From the NCBI GenBank assembly GCA_015852425.1, contig JAAAIG010000049.1:1-48005 (forward strand): a DNA stretch of 48,005 nucleotides, given 5' to 3'. Shown here piece by piece: positions 23,471 through 33,696 of this stretch. The stretch comes from Gryganskiella cystojenkinii. Its lineage: Eukaryota > Mortierellomycota > Mortierellomycetes > Mortierellales > Mortierellaceae. How positions within the stretch are numbered: the stretch's first letter is position 1; every line of letters begins with the position of its first letter. The notes under the pieces are model-generated. The model did no database searches. It was not told the origin of the DNA and worked only from the letters and a program-made list of their open reading frames with translations. Made by a program: the position numbers and the translations under genes.

Positions 23471-25690
23471 ATGCCGCCTCAACTCACAGAAGTCAAGAGC
23501 GCTCCAGCTCGTGTCACAACTATCAAATCCACATTTTCAGTGATCCCACTGTCTTCTTTTCCTCCGTTAAAGCCTGAGCTAAGACAAAGCCTTTTCGGTC
23601 ATGGACGACCCTCGCTCGCTAACCGACTTTATCTCTCGGGTTTCCTTCATCGTCCTATCGATATCGTCTTTATGGCAGCATCATTCTATAACATCGTTTT
23701 CACCGTCGCTAGTCTCCTCTTTTGCGAACTTCCTTGGTTGATCAGGACTCGTTTTTCCAAGAATTCCAAGAATCATCCGGTTTCATGGGGTCCGTTCTAT
23801 ACGTTTTGCATGGCTCTCAGTCGAGCCTCCTCGAGCCACCCCAGGAATGCAGCCCAGCTACGATGGGTGAGCACGATCATCAGCTGGTTTATCCCTATGA
23901 GGATGATGCATCTTTCCGGCTATGACGTCAAGGCCAACGTTAGTTTCCAGGTTCATCTCGAGACCTTATTAGAACCTGAACGCAAGACACTCCTCGAAAC
24001 GAGAACCAAGTTGGGACTGAAGAAGAACCAACCCAACCCCTCCAGCCCGTCACCAGAATACCTGGCATCGTTCTTACCCAGCGATCGCAATAGTACCAAT
24101 CACAGGCGATTAGCCAACCTGCCAGAGGAGTCAGGCTACATCAGAGACGATGGGACCTACACTATTGGAGGTGAATGGATCGAAGCCCTCGAAGACGATC
24201 CAAAAGAACGTCGATCTGACAAGAGGAGTAATGTCGTCGTGTTGTACATCCATGGTGGGGGACACGTCTTTTGTTCGGCCGTATTCCATCGTCAAATGGT
24301 AACAAGATTGACCCTTGAGTTTGGACCTGGTGCCCGAGCGTTTGTACTCGAATATCGATTGGCGCCTGAGGACCCATTCCCAGCCGCAATTCATGATGCC
24401 TATGCGGCATATTTGTACCTGACCCAACCAGATCACAAGTCCATCACGCGCGTGCACGATTTTCGACAGCAACATCCACAAGTGGCCATTGATCCCAAAG
24501 ATATTGTCTTGGCTGGTGACTCTGCAGGCGCAGGGGTCGCGATTGCGCTTCAGTTGTACCTCAGAGACTACGTCCAGCCCTCAGTCATCCAAAGGTTAAT
24601 GCCACCACCAGTGACCATCTTGATCTCGGTAAGTCAACTTTTATATTGAGCGTTCGTTTTTTTCATTTTGTTCAATCATAGACCCACTGACAAGAATGAA
24701 ATATGCCTATTTCTTCTATATCTTTAGGCTTGGACAGATATCTCCACCTCAATGCCGTCTTCGACCAGCGATCATTCTTTTTGTTACACACCCTCGCCCA
24801 TGGGTGTGAATCCGTTCTTGGACCAGGCCACGTTCTATACGTTCCCGAAGGTGAGTAGCATCTGTCCACAGATCGATCACAGAAGTACTATTAAGATGTG
24901 ACAGTTCAATAACTCATCACACCCTCTCTTCGTTTCTTGTTGATAGTTTAACTTTGCGAGGACATACCTCTGTGGCGATTCCTCTCTTGTGCCAAACGAA
25001 AGAACTTCAGGCGGTAAAGATTTAGAATGGGACTGGTACCGACACTTGGCTCAGCATCCTTTGGTTTCGCCTGTTTATACCGCGGACCTCTCTGGGTTGA
25101 AGACCAGTACTCTCCTGGTATGTCGCTTTTCTTTGCGTCGTTATGTTGTAACTTTTTTTTTTTTTTTTTAAATCTTGGATGAGCGCGATCCAAACAGATA
25201 CAAAACACGCGAAATCTAGGGTCTCAACGCTGAACACTCTATATTTTTTGTTCCCACTTCTTTCTCCAATCAACAAAAACAGCAAACGGGAACATTCGAC
25301 CGATTGGCAGATGATACTCGGCTATACGCCCATAAACTCGGGGAGGCGGTCAAAGCGAACCAGGAGGGAAGGAACAGAGTGCGTTTGGAGCTGTTTGAGG
25401 ACATGGTGCACGTGCATCAGTGGTTTGAGTTTCTGCCGATGGCGGACAAGGCTCTTCGGTCCATTGTTGATTTCGTGGAACAGACAAAAGAAGACTCGGA
25501 CTCATTCAAGGATCACCAGTCTACACAGTTTTCTAATGGAGGGAATAGGGAAACAAGAAACGGAACCGAATGGGTGGTCATAGCGTTGGATGGATCCGAG
25601 AGAGAGGGACATCATGATCATGGAACGCCATTGACGAAACTAGAGGATTGTTGGCTCCCCAAGCTACGTAAGGACTCAATTAGATCATAG
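23471..25690 (+). CDS. HSL-like alpha/beta hydrolase (copy 1)
   Basis: This is a serine esterase/lipase of the hormone-sensitive-lipase branch (alpha/beta hydrolase-3) with 619 residues. The exons are 23471-24628, 24728-24850, 24947-25117 and 25283-25690, and all joins are phase 0. The oxyanion motif HGGG is at 261-264. The nucleophile is Ser351 in GDSAG. The likely catalytic Asp is 490 (in FDRLADD) and His is 527 (in DMVH). The first 240 residues precede the hydrolase core and hold a hydrophobic stretch at about 62-92 that could anchor the protein in a membrane. No cleavable signal is evident. The core is followed by a tail with a TEWV-x5-DG motif shared with copy 2. Copy 2 lies 0.58 kb downstream with the same exon plan. 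The substrate is unknown: short-chain esters, sterol esters or acylglycerols are all possible. Confidence 0.92.
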
Positions 25691-26265
25691 AAAGCAAACT
25701 ACTGCCGATTGATATGCATAGAGAAAAAACATTTTACCCACGACTCAGGGGGGAGGGGGGTGCACGGGTGCAGGTTGCGGTAGATTGACATGTGTCGAAG
25801 ACGTAAACCGAAATTACGTTTGGGGGAGCGAGAGTCCTAGTACGGGTCCGAAAGAGGAGTGAACTCAGTCTTTCTCTGATGACGAGGAGGAAGAAGGGTA
25901 ATAACTCGCGCCGTGTGTGACACCGACCTGTGGAGAAAGAATCCGACGTGGATGTGAGGTAGAAATTGGGAGCCTTTGAGCCAAATATCGCGTTTCCCTA
26001 ATGAGTTGGGGCGAAAACAAAAAACAGTACCATTGTTATTTCGGGTCCATGTGAAAAAAAACAGGAATCAAAGCTTCGCCGGCCCACACAGGTACCTTTT
26101 TTTCTTTGCCCCCCTTCAGACTAGCACGCGATCGGAACACCTTGGTGATTTCAACGAGCGCAATATCTCGTTTTTTGTTCTGTTGTGTCTCTTTTTTTTG
26201 TCTCTCTTTCTTTCCCTCCCTCCCCGTCCCTCATTTTTTGTCAATCGCTCACGCACGCTGCAGTC
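25691..26265. other. spacer between the hydrolase genes
   Basis: This 575-bp spacer contains the 3' end of copy 1 and the promoter of copy 2. A G-rich stretch at 25748-25790 has two G6 runs separated by one A. A C/T-rich leader (26180-26260) runs into the copy 2 start. No other gene is seen. Confidence 0.6.
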
Positions 26266-28661
26266 ATGATGAATCGCAACCTTCAATCCCTCTACTCTCA
26301 GTCAGGAACAAACACGATTGATAAAACTGATGACCTCAAGGCTTCCAAAAGTCGTCGTGCAAGCCAGGATGACCCAGAGATTCACACACTCCCACCACCT
26401 CATCAGCCTCGGTTTCCCCCACCCTCCCTTTTTCAAAGAGCGCATCTTAACGGAATCCTATATCAACCCCGTGATATACTCTTCTTGATTCGTATGGCTT
26501 CGGCCGTGACCTGGGTCATGCTTCGCTTACACTGTTTCGAACTCCCGTATTTGATCCTCACTCGATTCAAGTACTCGACATTGCAACACCCAGCAGCATG
26601 GCCCTGGTGGGCTTCCCTGTTCTTTGCAGTCATACGAGCCTGTGCGACCAAAATCCAGACCATGGGTCAGCTCCGATTCGTCGGTCGGTTTATTCAGACA
26701 GTGATCCCTTTACAGATGATCCTCGTCAAGCAAATCAAGGTCACGACCAAAGTCCAGTTCAAGGTGAGGCTTGACATGCTCCTAAGGCCCGAACGCGCTA
26801 CGTTGGCAGAACTGCGAGCACATTTGAGACAACAAAAATTCTCGGATGATCCTATGAACCCCAGCCCAGAATACCTAGCTTCGATGCATCCACGATCTCA
26901 AGGCAATGGAGAACCCGCGCCGCTTGCAAACCTGCCTGAGGAGGTCGGTACTATTCACAGCGATGGCACCTATAAAATTAGAGGAGAATGGATCGAAGCC
27001 CTTGTCGATCCTAAACACCCTGATCCTCGACCCCGAAGCAAGACCGTGGTCCTTTATTTCCATGGGGGCGGTCACGTCTTTTGCTCTCCTCGAACACATA
27101 CACATCTGTTGGCCTGTCTCGCGCGGGATGTCGGCCCCGGGACGCGAGTGTTTTCTGTGGATTATCGAATGGCACCCGAACATCCGTTCCCGGCGGCGAT
27201 TCATGATGCGTTTGCGGCGTATTTGTACCTGACAGAACCGGACCATGCGGCTTTGATGTTGGATGAAGACTCGGCCACGCAGGAATTGGCTGTGGATCCT
27301 AGGGATGTTGTCGTGGCAGGTGATTCGGCGGGCGGTAACTTGGCAGTCGCGTTCATGCATTATATGGCGCGGTATGTCCAACCCTCGACCGAGCCTCGGT
27401 TTATCTTGCCCCATGCGATGTTGCTTTTGTCGGTAAGCTTTTTTTTTGCGATGTCGCGTTATTAGTGGTCAACAACAAAAAAAAAAAAAAAAAAGGCTAA
27501 CGAGATCGTCGTCTCACTGTTCAAAGGCTTGGACGGACGTCTCGTCTTCAGTTCCATCCGCGAAATCCAACGACTGGTACTGTTACTGCCCTGGACCCAT
27601 CGGTACCTCCCCATTCGACAAGCAGGCGTACTTTGACAAGAAAGTTGTAAGAATGACCATCTCCTCCCCTCCCACCCCTCCTTCCCTTAGCTTTGTCATT
27701 TTTTTTTACCATACCGAGCTTGTACTGACCAGGGTAGTTTCGGGAAACTGCATAAAATAGCAAAACTTTGGCAGCGCGTATGTTGTGGGTGACCCTAAGC
27801 TCATACTCAATTCAAGAAACGCCTTTGGGGACGATCGACGATGGGACTGGTACAGTAGTTTGGTCCAACATCCTTTGGTCTCTCCTGCACATGCTACTCT
27901 TGGGTCCCTGGCAGGACTAACAAACACTTTGGTGGTAAGTTTATCTAACCTTCATGCGTGTTTTTTATTCACTTTCTTTTATGTATACGCGTAACCAAAT
28001 CACAAACATACATGTTCTATATTTATTTGCTCGGTGGTAAAAAAAAAATCAGCAAACTGCGACGCATGACAGACTTTTGGACGACAGTCGACTGTACGGT
28101 CACCGGATCGGACTCGAGAATCCCGGTGTGTTAACTCGTATCGAGACCTACAAGGATATGGTTCATGTTCATCAGTTAATGTCCCTGCTCTTCGAGTCCT
28201 CCCGTGTTGCGACCGCCAATATTGCTCGGTTTATCGAACGTTCGATTCATTTACGGGACCAGCAGGAAATTGATCGCAAATCCGTGGGAGGAAACATGGA
28301 CACAGCGGCGACTACCACCAATGGCGCCACACGCTCGGCCTCGGTCTTGAACAAGGTCTCGACCCGCGATCCCACAACTCGGTTGGATCTCAACCAAAAG
28401 AAAATGATGAAAAGGATGAAAAAATCGAGTCTTCTGGGAAAAGGTGCTCAAGAGGTCGAAGGACCTACTGGTAGTTCGGACTATGTTCCAGCGTTCTTGC
28501 GACCGGGCATGATCTTCAACAAGTCTAGCCAGGACGGAGTCGAATGGGTGATGGTCGAGATGAATGGCAAGGAGTACCCAGGAGATGAGGGATGGCCTAT
28601 GGGCGTCCTGATCCGATCTTGGCCCTCTGCACAAGAGCCGGGCGACATGAAAGAAGATTAG
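26266..28661 (+). CDS. HSL-like alpha/beta hydrolase (copy 2)
   Basis: This is the tandem paralogue of the preceding hydrolase, with 689 residues. The exons are 26266-27432, 27527-27646, 27761-27934 and 28053-28661. All introns are phase 0 and at the same places as in copy 1. HGGG is at 266-269, the nucleophile Ser354 is in GDSAG, Asp493 is in HDRLLDD and His525 is in DMVH. The second donor is a little ambiguous (GTTGTAAG). I used the downstream GTAAGA because it matches the copy 1 length better. A hydrophobic stretch near residues 65-95 again precedes the core. After the catalytic His this copy carries roughly 70 extra residues, Thr- and Lys-rich, before the shared VEWV-x6-G tail motif. Two adjacent ATGs open the frame. 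The substrate is unknown; divergence in the tail suggests the two enzymes differ in partner or location. Confidence 0.92.
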
Positions 28662-28682
28662 AAGGGTGGCAGGAAGAGTAAA

Positions 28683-28688
28683 AATAAA
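28683..28688 (+). terminator. possible poly(A) signal for hydrolase copy 2
   Basis: AATAAA, 21 nt after the stop codon of hydrolase copy 2. It is close to the stop, so a downstream element may be used instead. Confidence 0.3.
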
Positions 28689-29154
28689 TCTTTTTTTATA
28701 TATGGGTACCAAAGTTTGCCATCCTCTCTGTGCCAACAACGGTCAGGTCGAACGAACAACCACACACAGATGGACGCGGCTTATTCACCATCGAGAGCAG
28801 AAAGTGTAAACAGATCACAATGTTTGAATGCCAAAGAACCAATCTCTGCGAGCACTTCACCCTTGAATTTAGGAAAGAGGACAAAGGAGAGTTGATACCT
28901 CAAAAAACCTCCTTGGAACATTTTTTTTTTCCGAACCGTTTTTGAAAATAAGCGTGGCCATAACCCAACACCCCCTTGAAAAGCTTTGTTTAGAGAAGGA
29001 GCCACTTTTCACTCGTGTGGTGAAGATAGATTGACCTTTTTTCTGCTTCTGTTTTTTTTGGCTCGTTCTTTCTTGTTGTTTTGATCTCTTTCACTCCCTC
29101 CTGCCTTCCATTGGGGCTAATTCATATTCTCTGTTTTTGTTTTTGATTTTTGAC

Positions 29155-29178
29155 TTTGCCTTTGCCTTTGCCTTTGCC
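29155..29178 (+). repeat. hexanucleotide repeat (TTTGCC)4
   Basis: Four perfect TTTGCC units in tandem, about 50 bp before the first upstream ATG of the aspartic protease. It lies in the presumed leader or core promoter and could vary in copy number between strains. Confidence 0.9.
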
Positions 29179-29352
29179 GCACATCCTCAACCCCATTTCA
29201 AGTCCTCACAGTTTTCTTGACATCTATGCATGAGTTATACGAGGAGGCAGAATTGGTCAGGTACAGGTCTGGATCAAGGTCCGGGACGTCTGTACAATCG
29301 GCCTCAACAGCCTTGTCAATACCCACTAGAGTCAATACGACCGTCTACAAAC

Positions 29353-31479
29353 ATGTCTGTTAAGGCAAAGTCATGGCCACAGAGACTGGCCATCCTTGGT
29401 TTAATAATCCTTTTCGGGATCAGCAACAATCATGCAAGTGCAATTCCCTTACAAGCAGACGGCACATCAGCGACTGCTCTCCCTTCCTCAAAAACATTGT
29501 CCTCGGGGACGGTCCTGATCCCGTTAAAACGTCTCGTCCCAACTTCCATCAACCCAGGAGCAATTGTCGACCATCCAGCATCCTCAACTCTCTTCAAAAA
29601 ACGAGCTTTACAAGTCCTTGACAGTAGCAGCACCAGCACCACCACCTCTCCCGATCCACAGCTCCCATCCTCCATCTCGGTCACGACTGTTGGAAGGGTA
29701 GGCTATGCGGGTCATATCTTGATCGGGTCCCCACCACAACGGTTTCCAGTATTGTTCGATACCGGATCCGATCTCGCCTTGGTCATTTCGGATCGCTGTC
29801 AAGGGACAGAGTGCCCGGATCTAATCCAGTTCTCCTGTTCGACTTCCACTACTTGCGTCGATCTCGGTGCCTCCGGACTCCTGGGTCTCGATGTCGGTGC
29901 TGGCATTAGTAAAGGCCACGACAGTAATAGTGGCAGCAGCAATCATGATGATGATCTGACGTTGCAGGATACCCCTGCTGACCACTCTGGCAGCGTGGCC
30001 AGTAATGGTGGTGCGGGTCTGAGAGCCGAGACAAGTAGAATGCAGCAGTCGCCACCGCCACCACTACCACAAAGTCAACCGTCTGGATCTGAGCCGTCCG
30101 AAGTCAGCTCTGCGAGCCAAGAGATTCTCAAGATGCAATCGGCAGCAAAGACGACGCTCCCTACGACAAATCAACCACCACCACTACCAATACTTCGAAG
30201 GAGACATGAGAGCATTAACCCAACAGAAGATCTTGCACAGGTCTATTCAAAAGTGCATGTCGTGGGAACCGACGTATCCCACGCCAACAACTTGGTCGAC
30301 AGCAATAACGAAACCAAGCACGAACCAGCTTCTTCACCTAGGCCTAATTTTTACAACCAGACTTATGTCGACGGTTCCTGGGGAGCTGGAACTTTTGTTC
30401 AAGATCAGATCCAAATTGATTCCACACCCATGGGACAAGTCTACGATCCTGCTGCTGCTGCTTCTGCTGACGCCACCGGAGCAAGCGCCCCACAACCTCA
30501 TCTCGCTAAAGTGACGTTTCTAAACGTCGTTCAGGATAATCTAGGACTCGCAAGTGGTTACGATCATCAGATCTCCGGTCTCCTCGGTCTAACCCGTGCT
30601 TCGCCCACAGGTCGAAAGACATTTCTTCAAGAATTGGTCGAACAGAAATCACTCGCACTTCCAGTCGTCTCAATGCACTTGGAGATCGAGGGCGGGTCCT
30701 TTTTATTGGGAGGTATCGATCACTCTCAATTCCGAGGCGATTTGATCTACTGCCCTGTTACGGATCCAGTCACCTGGCAAATCTCTCTCCGGGGCATGGG
30801 CACACGACCCCGAACCACAATCGCATCCAATACGGGGGGTGCAGAATCAACAACTTCATTTGATCAAGGATTCGGTTCATCCTCAACTGACGAAAACTCT
30901 GGATCTGCAGGACTAGGAGGCATCAAGGTAATCCCTCAACTGTCTCTTTTTCAAGGTGCTCCCCTGATCCTCGACAGCGGGACTTCTTCATTATTGATCC
31001 CGACTGCGGCTTCGGAAACCATCCATCTCGAACTCGGAGGGAACTGGGATCATGTGCATAGGACTTGGTTCCTACCATGTGAGGGAACGGTGGATCTCAT
31101 TTGGTGGGTCTCGGAGGGGCATGGGGTTGTTCAACCGTACGAATCCCTAATCTACAAACTGGAGGATGGCCGCTGTCAGAGTCTGATATTTGGCAACCCA
31201 GAGGCCAATTATTGGATCTTGGGCGATACCTGGCTTCGAGGCCTCTATGTTGTCTATGATATGGCTGGATCTGGTCGTATCGGTATCGCTCATGCGACAA
31301 ATCGTGCGATCTCAGATGGCAATCAAGTCGGTTCGGTCGGTCCCGGTGGTGATTCCGATACTAGGATTCTCACTTTCAACAACGGTGCATCATCACGTCA
31401 GGCTCTATCGTCGATTGTCGCCATCATCAGTCTGACAATCTTCATGAACGCCTTTTTTCAGTACATCTTCCTACCATAA
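29353..31479 (+). CDS. yapsin-like aspartic protease, probably GPI-anchored
   Basis: This is an A1-family (pepsin-type) aspartic endopeptidase of 708 residues in one exon. I chose the ATG at 29353 because it starts directly before a signal peptide: a basic start, a hydrophobic core near residues 12-22 and an Ala-Ser-Ala cleavage site. An in-frame ATG at 29230 would add 41 basic residues. A propeptide ends at a dibasic Lys-Lys-Arg (82-84). The catalytic aspartates are D136 in DTGSD and D541 in DSGTS, and the flap Tyr is probably Y338. Between the first Asp and the flap are about 200 residues, some 150 more than in pepsin. The insert is Ser/Pro/Gln-rich with an Arg-Arg-Arg cluster. The last 25 residues are hydrophobic after a Ser-rich stretch, which suits a GPI signal. 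Such an inserted loop and anchor recall yapsins. Role: cell-surface or wall protein processing, by inference. Confidence 0.9.
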   Translation: MSVKAKSWPQRLAILGLIILFGISNNHASAIPLQADGTSATALPSSKTLSSGTVLIPLKRLVPTSINPGAIVDHPASSTLFKKRALQVLDSSSTSTTTSPDPQLPSSISVTTVGRVGYAGHILIGSPPQRFPVLFDTGSDLALVISDRCQGTECPDLIQFSCSTSTTCVDLGASGLLGLDVGAGISKGHDSNSGSSNHDDDLTLQDTPADHSGSVASNGGAGLRAETSRMQQSPPPPLPQSQPSGSEPSEVSSASQEILKMQSAAKTTLPTTNQPPPLPILRRRHESINPTEDLAQVYSKVHVVGTDVSHANNLVDSNNETKHEPASSPRPNFYNQTYVDGSWGAGTFVQDQIQIDSTPMGQVYDPAAAASADATGASAPQPHLAKVTFLNVVQDNLGLASGYDHQISGLLGLTRASPTGRKTFLQELVEQKSLALPVVSMHLEIEGGSFLLGGIDHSQFRGDLIYCPVTDPVTWQISLRGMGTRPRTTIASNTGGAESTTSFDQGFGSSSTDENSGSAGLGGIKVIPQLSLFQGAPLILDSGTSSLLIPTAASETIHLELGGNWDHVHRTWFLPCEGTVDLIWWVSEGHGVVQPYESLIYKLEDGRCQSLIFGNPEANYWILGDTWLRGLYVVYDMAGSGRIGIAHATNRAISDGNQVGSVGPGGDSDTRILTFNNGASSRQALSSIVAIISLTIFMNAFFQYIFLP

Positions 31480-31620
31480 GTTTTAGTATTTTTTGTCATT
31501 TGCCGTTCTGCATATATGAAATACGTTCCGATTCAACAGCATTAGAAAAAAAAAAGAGATAAAGAATAACACCAATACACAAAAGATTGGGGAGCATATT
31601 TTGTCCGCACTCAGACTATG

Positions 31621-33477
31621 TTATTTATCTAGTCCATCAAAGTATGAACCACCGCTGTTGCTGGTCTTGAAGGGCTGTTTGGTGCCAAGTTTCTGGAGAC
31701 GAATTGACTTTTGACGAACGGGGCTGTCTCGATCACTGCGGTCGTTAAAAAACATTGGGTGAGCCTTGAATGGACTGAACGACGGTGCTGGTGGAGGTTT
31801 CATATCGGGTGAGGGGACTGGTCGCGACTTGGGTGGTGGGGTCTGGAACACGTCATAGACCACACTCCTGGACGACGTTGGCGTTATGCTGTTGTTGCTC
31901 GACGAGTTCGAGGACGACCAGGCTCTCGCAGACATCGTCGGCGGTAGCATGGCGAGGTTGGAAAGATCCAGGTTCATTGAACCGGGAGTGTGCCGTTTAC
32001 TTGTTCGGCTGCTGGGATCCTTTCTTTCACCATTGTTTTCCGTTGGATCGCTCTCTTCTTCGCCCGACATTCCTACTTCTTCTGGGTCAGCGTCCTCTAG
32101 CAAGTTGGATGTATACACCCGTTTTCGTACAGGTGTCTCTTGCCTCCCATGAGCAGTATGTTTCAATGTTGGCGATGATGGTGAGCTAATGCCTTCCTCC
32201 TCTTCTTCCTCATGATTGCTTTCGGGTATATTTAACGTGCGTCTCATCCTAGGACTCTGCATCTCGAGCCAGTCGCCCGGCGATCCAGGAGACAAGAATA
32301 CGTGGTCCCCGTCGAATTGTTGTGACCTCCTCTTCTTTTGCGGCGTCCTCAACAGAAGTTCATCCTTGGCTCGGATATCGTCACCAGCCTCGCTCTCCCA
32401 TGGATTCTCCTCCTCGTCTTCTCCCTCTTCTTCTTCGTACGGCAGTCTTGATTCGGGGTGAATCCCGCGTTTGAGAGTCTTGAAGATCGGGGATCCGATT
32501 GAGGCGACAAGTTTCTGCGGACTAAGATGGCTTAAAGGCTCGGGTTCGACGCGGTCGTGCTTGGGTATCATGTCCTCCTCCTTATCCGTGATCTCGTTTT
32601 CGACATTTCTTCCTTCCTCTCCTTCTTCGTGAAATTCCGCCATCGAATTCCTGGTGTCATGTTTTGACACAAGAGAAGCCAAGCTCGATATTTGGGTCCC
32701 TGATCGCGTACTCTTGGGAATTGCTTTCCTCTTTGGTTGTCCCTCCCAAGTAAGGTTACAAGCATTATCTTGCGCATTAGACTCGGAGGCTCGCCTGATA
32801 TGGTTCTTGTCCTTCGCCTTATTCTTGTGCTTATCACTCGTCTGGCAGCTTTTCTCGCGACTGACGACTGGTGCCACTAAAAAAGGATTGTCCTCGTCTA
32901 AATCCTCGCGCAAGATGCGGCGGAGAGTCTTTTTGGGTTGATCTTTATAGTCCTCCTCGCGGTGAAAGTCTTCATTTTGGGATGCGAGGCGCTTTTCCCA
33001 GAGTCCGGGGACTCTACTCCGATGAGAGGCTGATGTTGACGATGTTGATGAAGACCCCTCGGTTGTTGTCATGGAAAGGCGCTTGCTGGCGCGTGTAGAG
33101 CGCGAGGGTGAAGAAGAAGAATGTAAGGATTGGTTTATATTGGTTTTTCTGCGCAAGGGTGACGATGGTATTGATGAACCTTCCTCCGCGCCGCTGTTTG
33201 CTTCATCGTCGTCAATTTCTGAGTCATCGCTGTTGCTATTAGAATTCTTGTCGTCGAGGCTCTTGACTGCTGCTGTTGTTGTTGTTGCCGAGGATGGGAT
33301 AGGGCTGTGTCTGATACCAAGATTAACCACGCGACGAGAAATGACACGCCGGCTCTCGCGGATCGGAGAGAAGGCCAGGTCCACGGAAAAGGATGAGGGT
33401 CGAGTGCTTGATTTGAAGGTTGGGGCTAATATCTCGCGTTTGTTTTCGGGTGAGGATGGGGCCGAGTCGATGGTCAT
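31621..33477 (-). CDS. disordered protein with many CDK-type sites
   Basis: This is a hypothetical protein of 618 residues in one exon. I start it at the ATG at 33477. The frame remains open to an ATG at 33639, but that would overlap the promoter shared with the neighbouring gene to within 57 bp. No fold is recognisable. The sequence is Ser-, Glu- and Lys/Arg-rich. It contains at least eight (S/T)-P-x-(K/R) sites, for example SPIR, SPLR, TPQK, TPVR, SPFK and SPVR. There are several acidic runs and basic clusters (KKRR, RKR) that could be nuclear localisation signals. This pattern is known from cell-cycle regulated nuclear proteins phosphorylated by cyclin-dependent kinase. That role is inference from the motifs only. 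It is head-to-head with SNU23 and tail-to-tail with the aspartic protease (gap 141 bp). Confidence 0.75.
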   Translation of the reverse strand: MTIDSAPSSPENKREILAPTFKSSTRPSSFSVDLAFSPIRESRRVISRRVVNLGIRHSPIPSSATTTTAAVKSLDDKNSNSNSDDSEIDDDEANSGAEEGSSIPSSPLRRKTNINQSLHSSSSPSRSTRASKRLSMTTTEGSSSTSSTSASHRSRVPGLWEKRLASQNEDFHREEDYKDQPKKTLRRILREDLDEDNPFLVAPVVSREKSCQTSDKHKNKAKDKNHIRRASESNAQDNACNLTWEGQPKRKAIPKSTRSGTQISSLASLVSKHDTRNSMAEFHEEGEEGRNVENEITDKEEDMIPKHDRVEPEPLSHLSPQKLVASIGSPIFKTLKRGIHPESRLPYEEEEGEDEEENPWESEAGDDIRAKDELLLRTPQKKRRSQQFDGDHVFLSPGSPGDWLEMQSPRMRRTLNIPESNHEEEEEEGISSPSSPTLKHTAHGRQETPVRKRVYTSNLLEDADPEEVGMSGEEESDPTENNGERKDPSSRTSKRHTPGSMNLDLSNLAMLPPTMSARAWSSSNSSSNNSITPTSSRSVVYDVFQTPPPKSRPVPSPDMKPPPAPSFSPFKAHPMFFNDRSDRDSPVRQKSIRLQKLGTKQPFKTSNSGGSYFDGLDK

Positions 33478-33696
33478 TTTTCTTGTAATGGATTGATTTT
33501 GGTGATGAAAGGGGATAAGGAGATCGTGTGCAATCTGATTTGACTTTCGTGCCCAATGTTCGGTGATAAACTTGGAATTAAATTTACCCACAGTGACTGC
33601 TCTTGGTCTGCTAAAAAGACAGATCACTTGGACCTTCATTTCTTTTCTTAATTAATCCTCTTCTCCACCACACATCAACAACCAAATCGAAACACA
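33478..33696. promoter_or_regulatory. short divergent promoter (SNU23 / CDK-site protein)
   Basis: Only 219 bp separate the two start codons of the divergently transcribed genes, so they must share promoter DNA. It contains a GATAA core near 33512 and a TTAATTAA-type A/T patch near 33649. No obvious TATA box is seen in either direction. Confidence 0.6.

Larger units (their letters stand above)
28662..29352. other. promoter region of the aspartic protease
   Basis: About 0.69 kb between hydrolase copy 2 and the aspartic protease. The last 300 bases are T/C-rich leader. Upstream ATGs occur at 29226 (out of frame) and 29230 (in frame with the protease). No other gene is seen. Confidence 0.55.

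Noticed and set aside
25748..25775. G-rich stretch as a possible G-quadruplex
   Set aside because: Only three separable G3 runs are present within a short distance, so the standard four-run pattern is not met.
26875..27414. 179-codon minus-strand open frame
   Set aside because: It is fully antisense to exon 1 of hydrolase copy 2, where the conserved HGGG and GDSAG motifs establish the sense frame.
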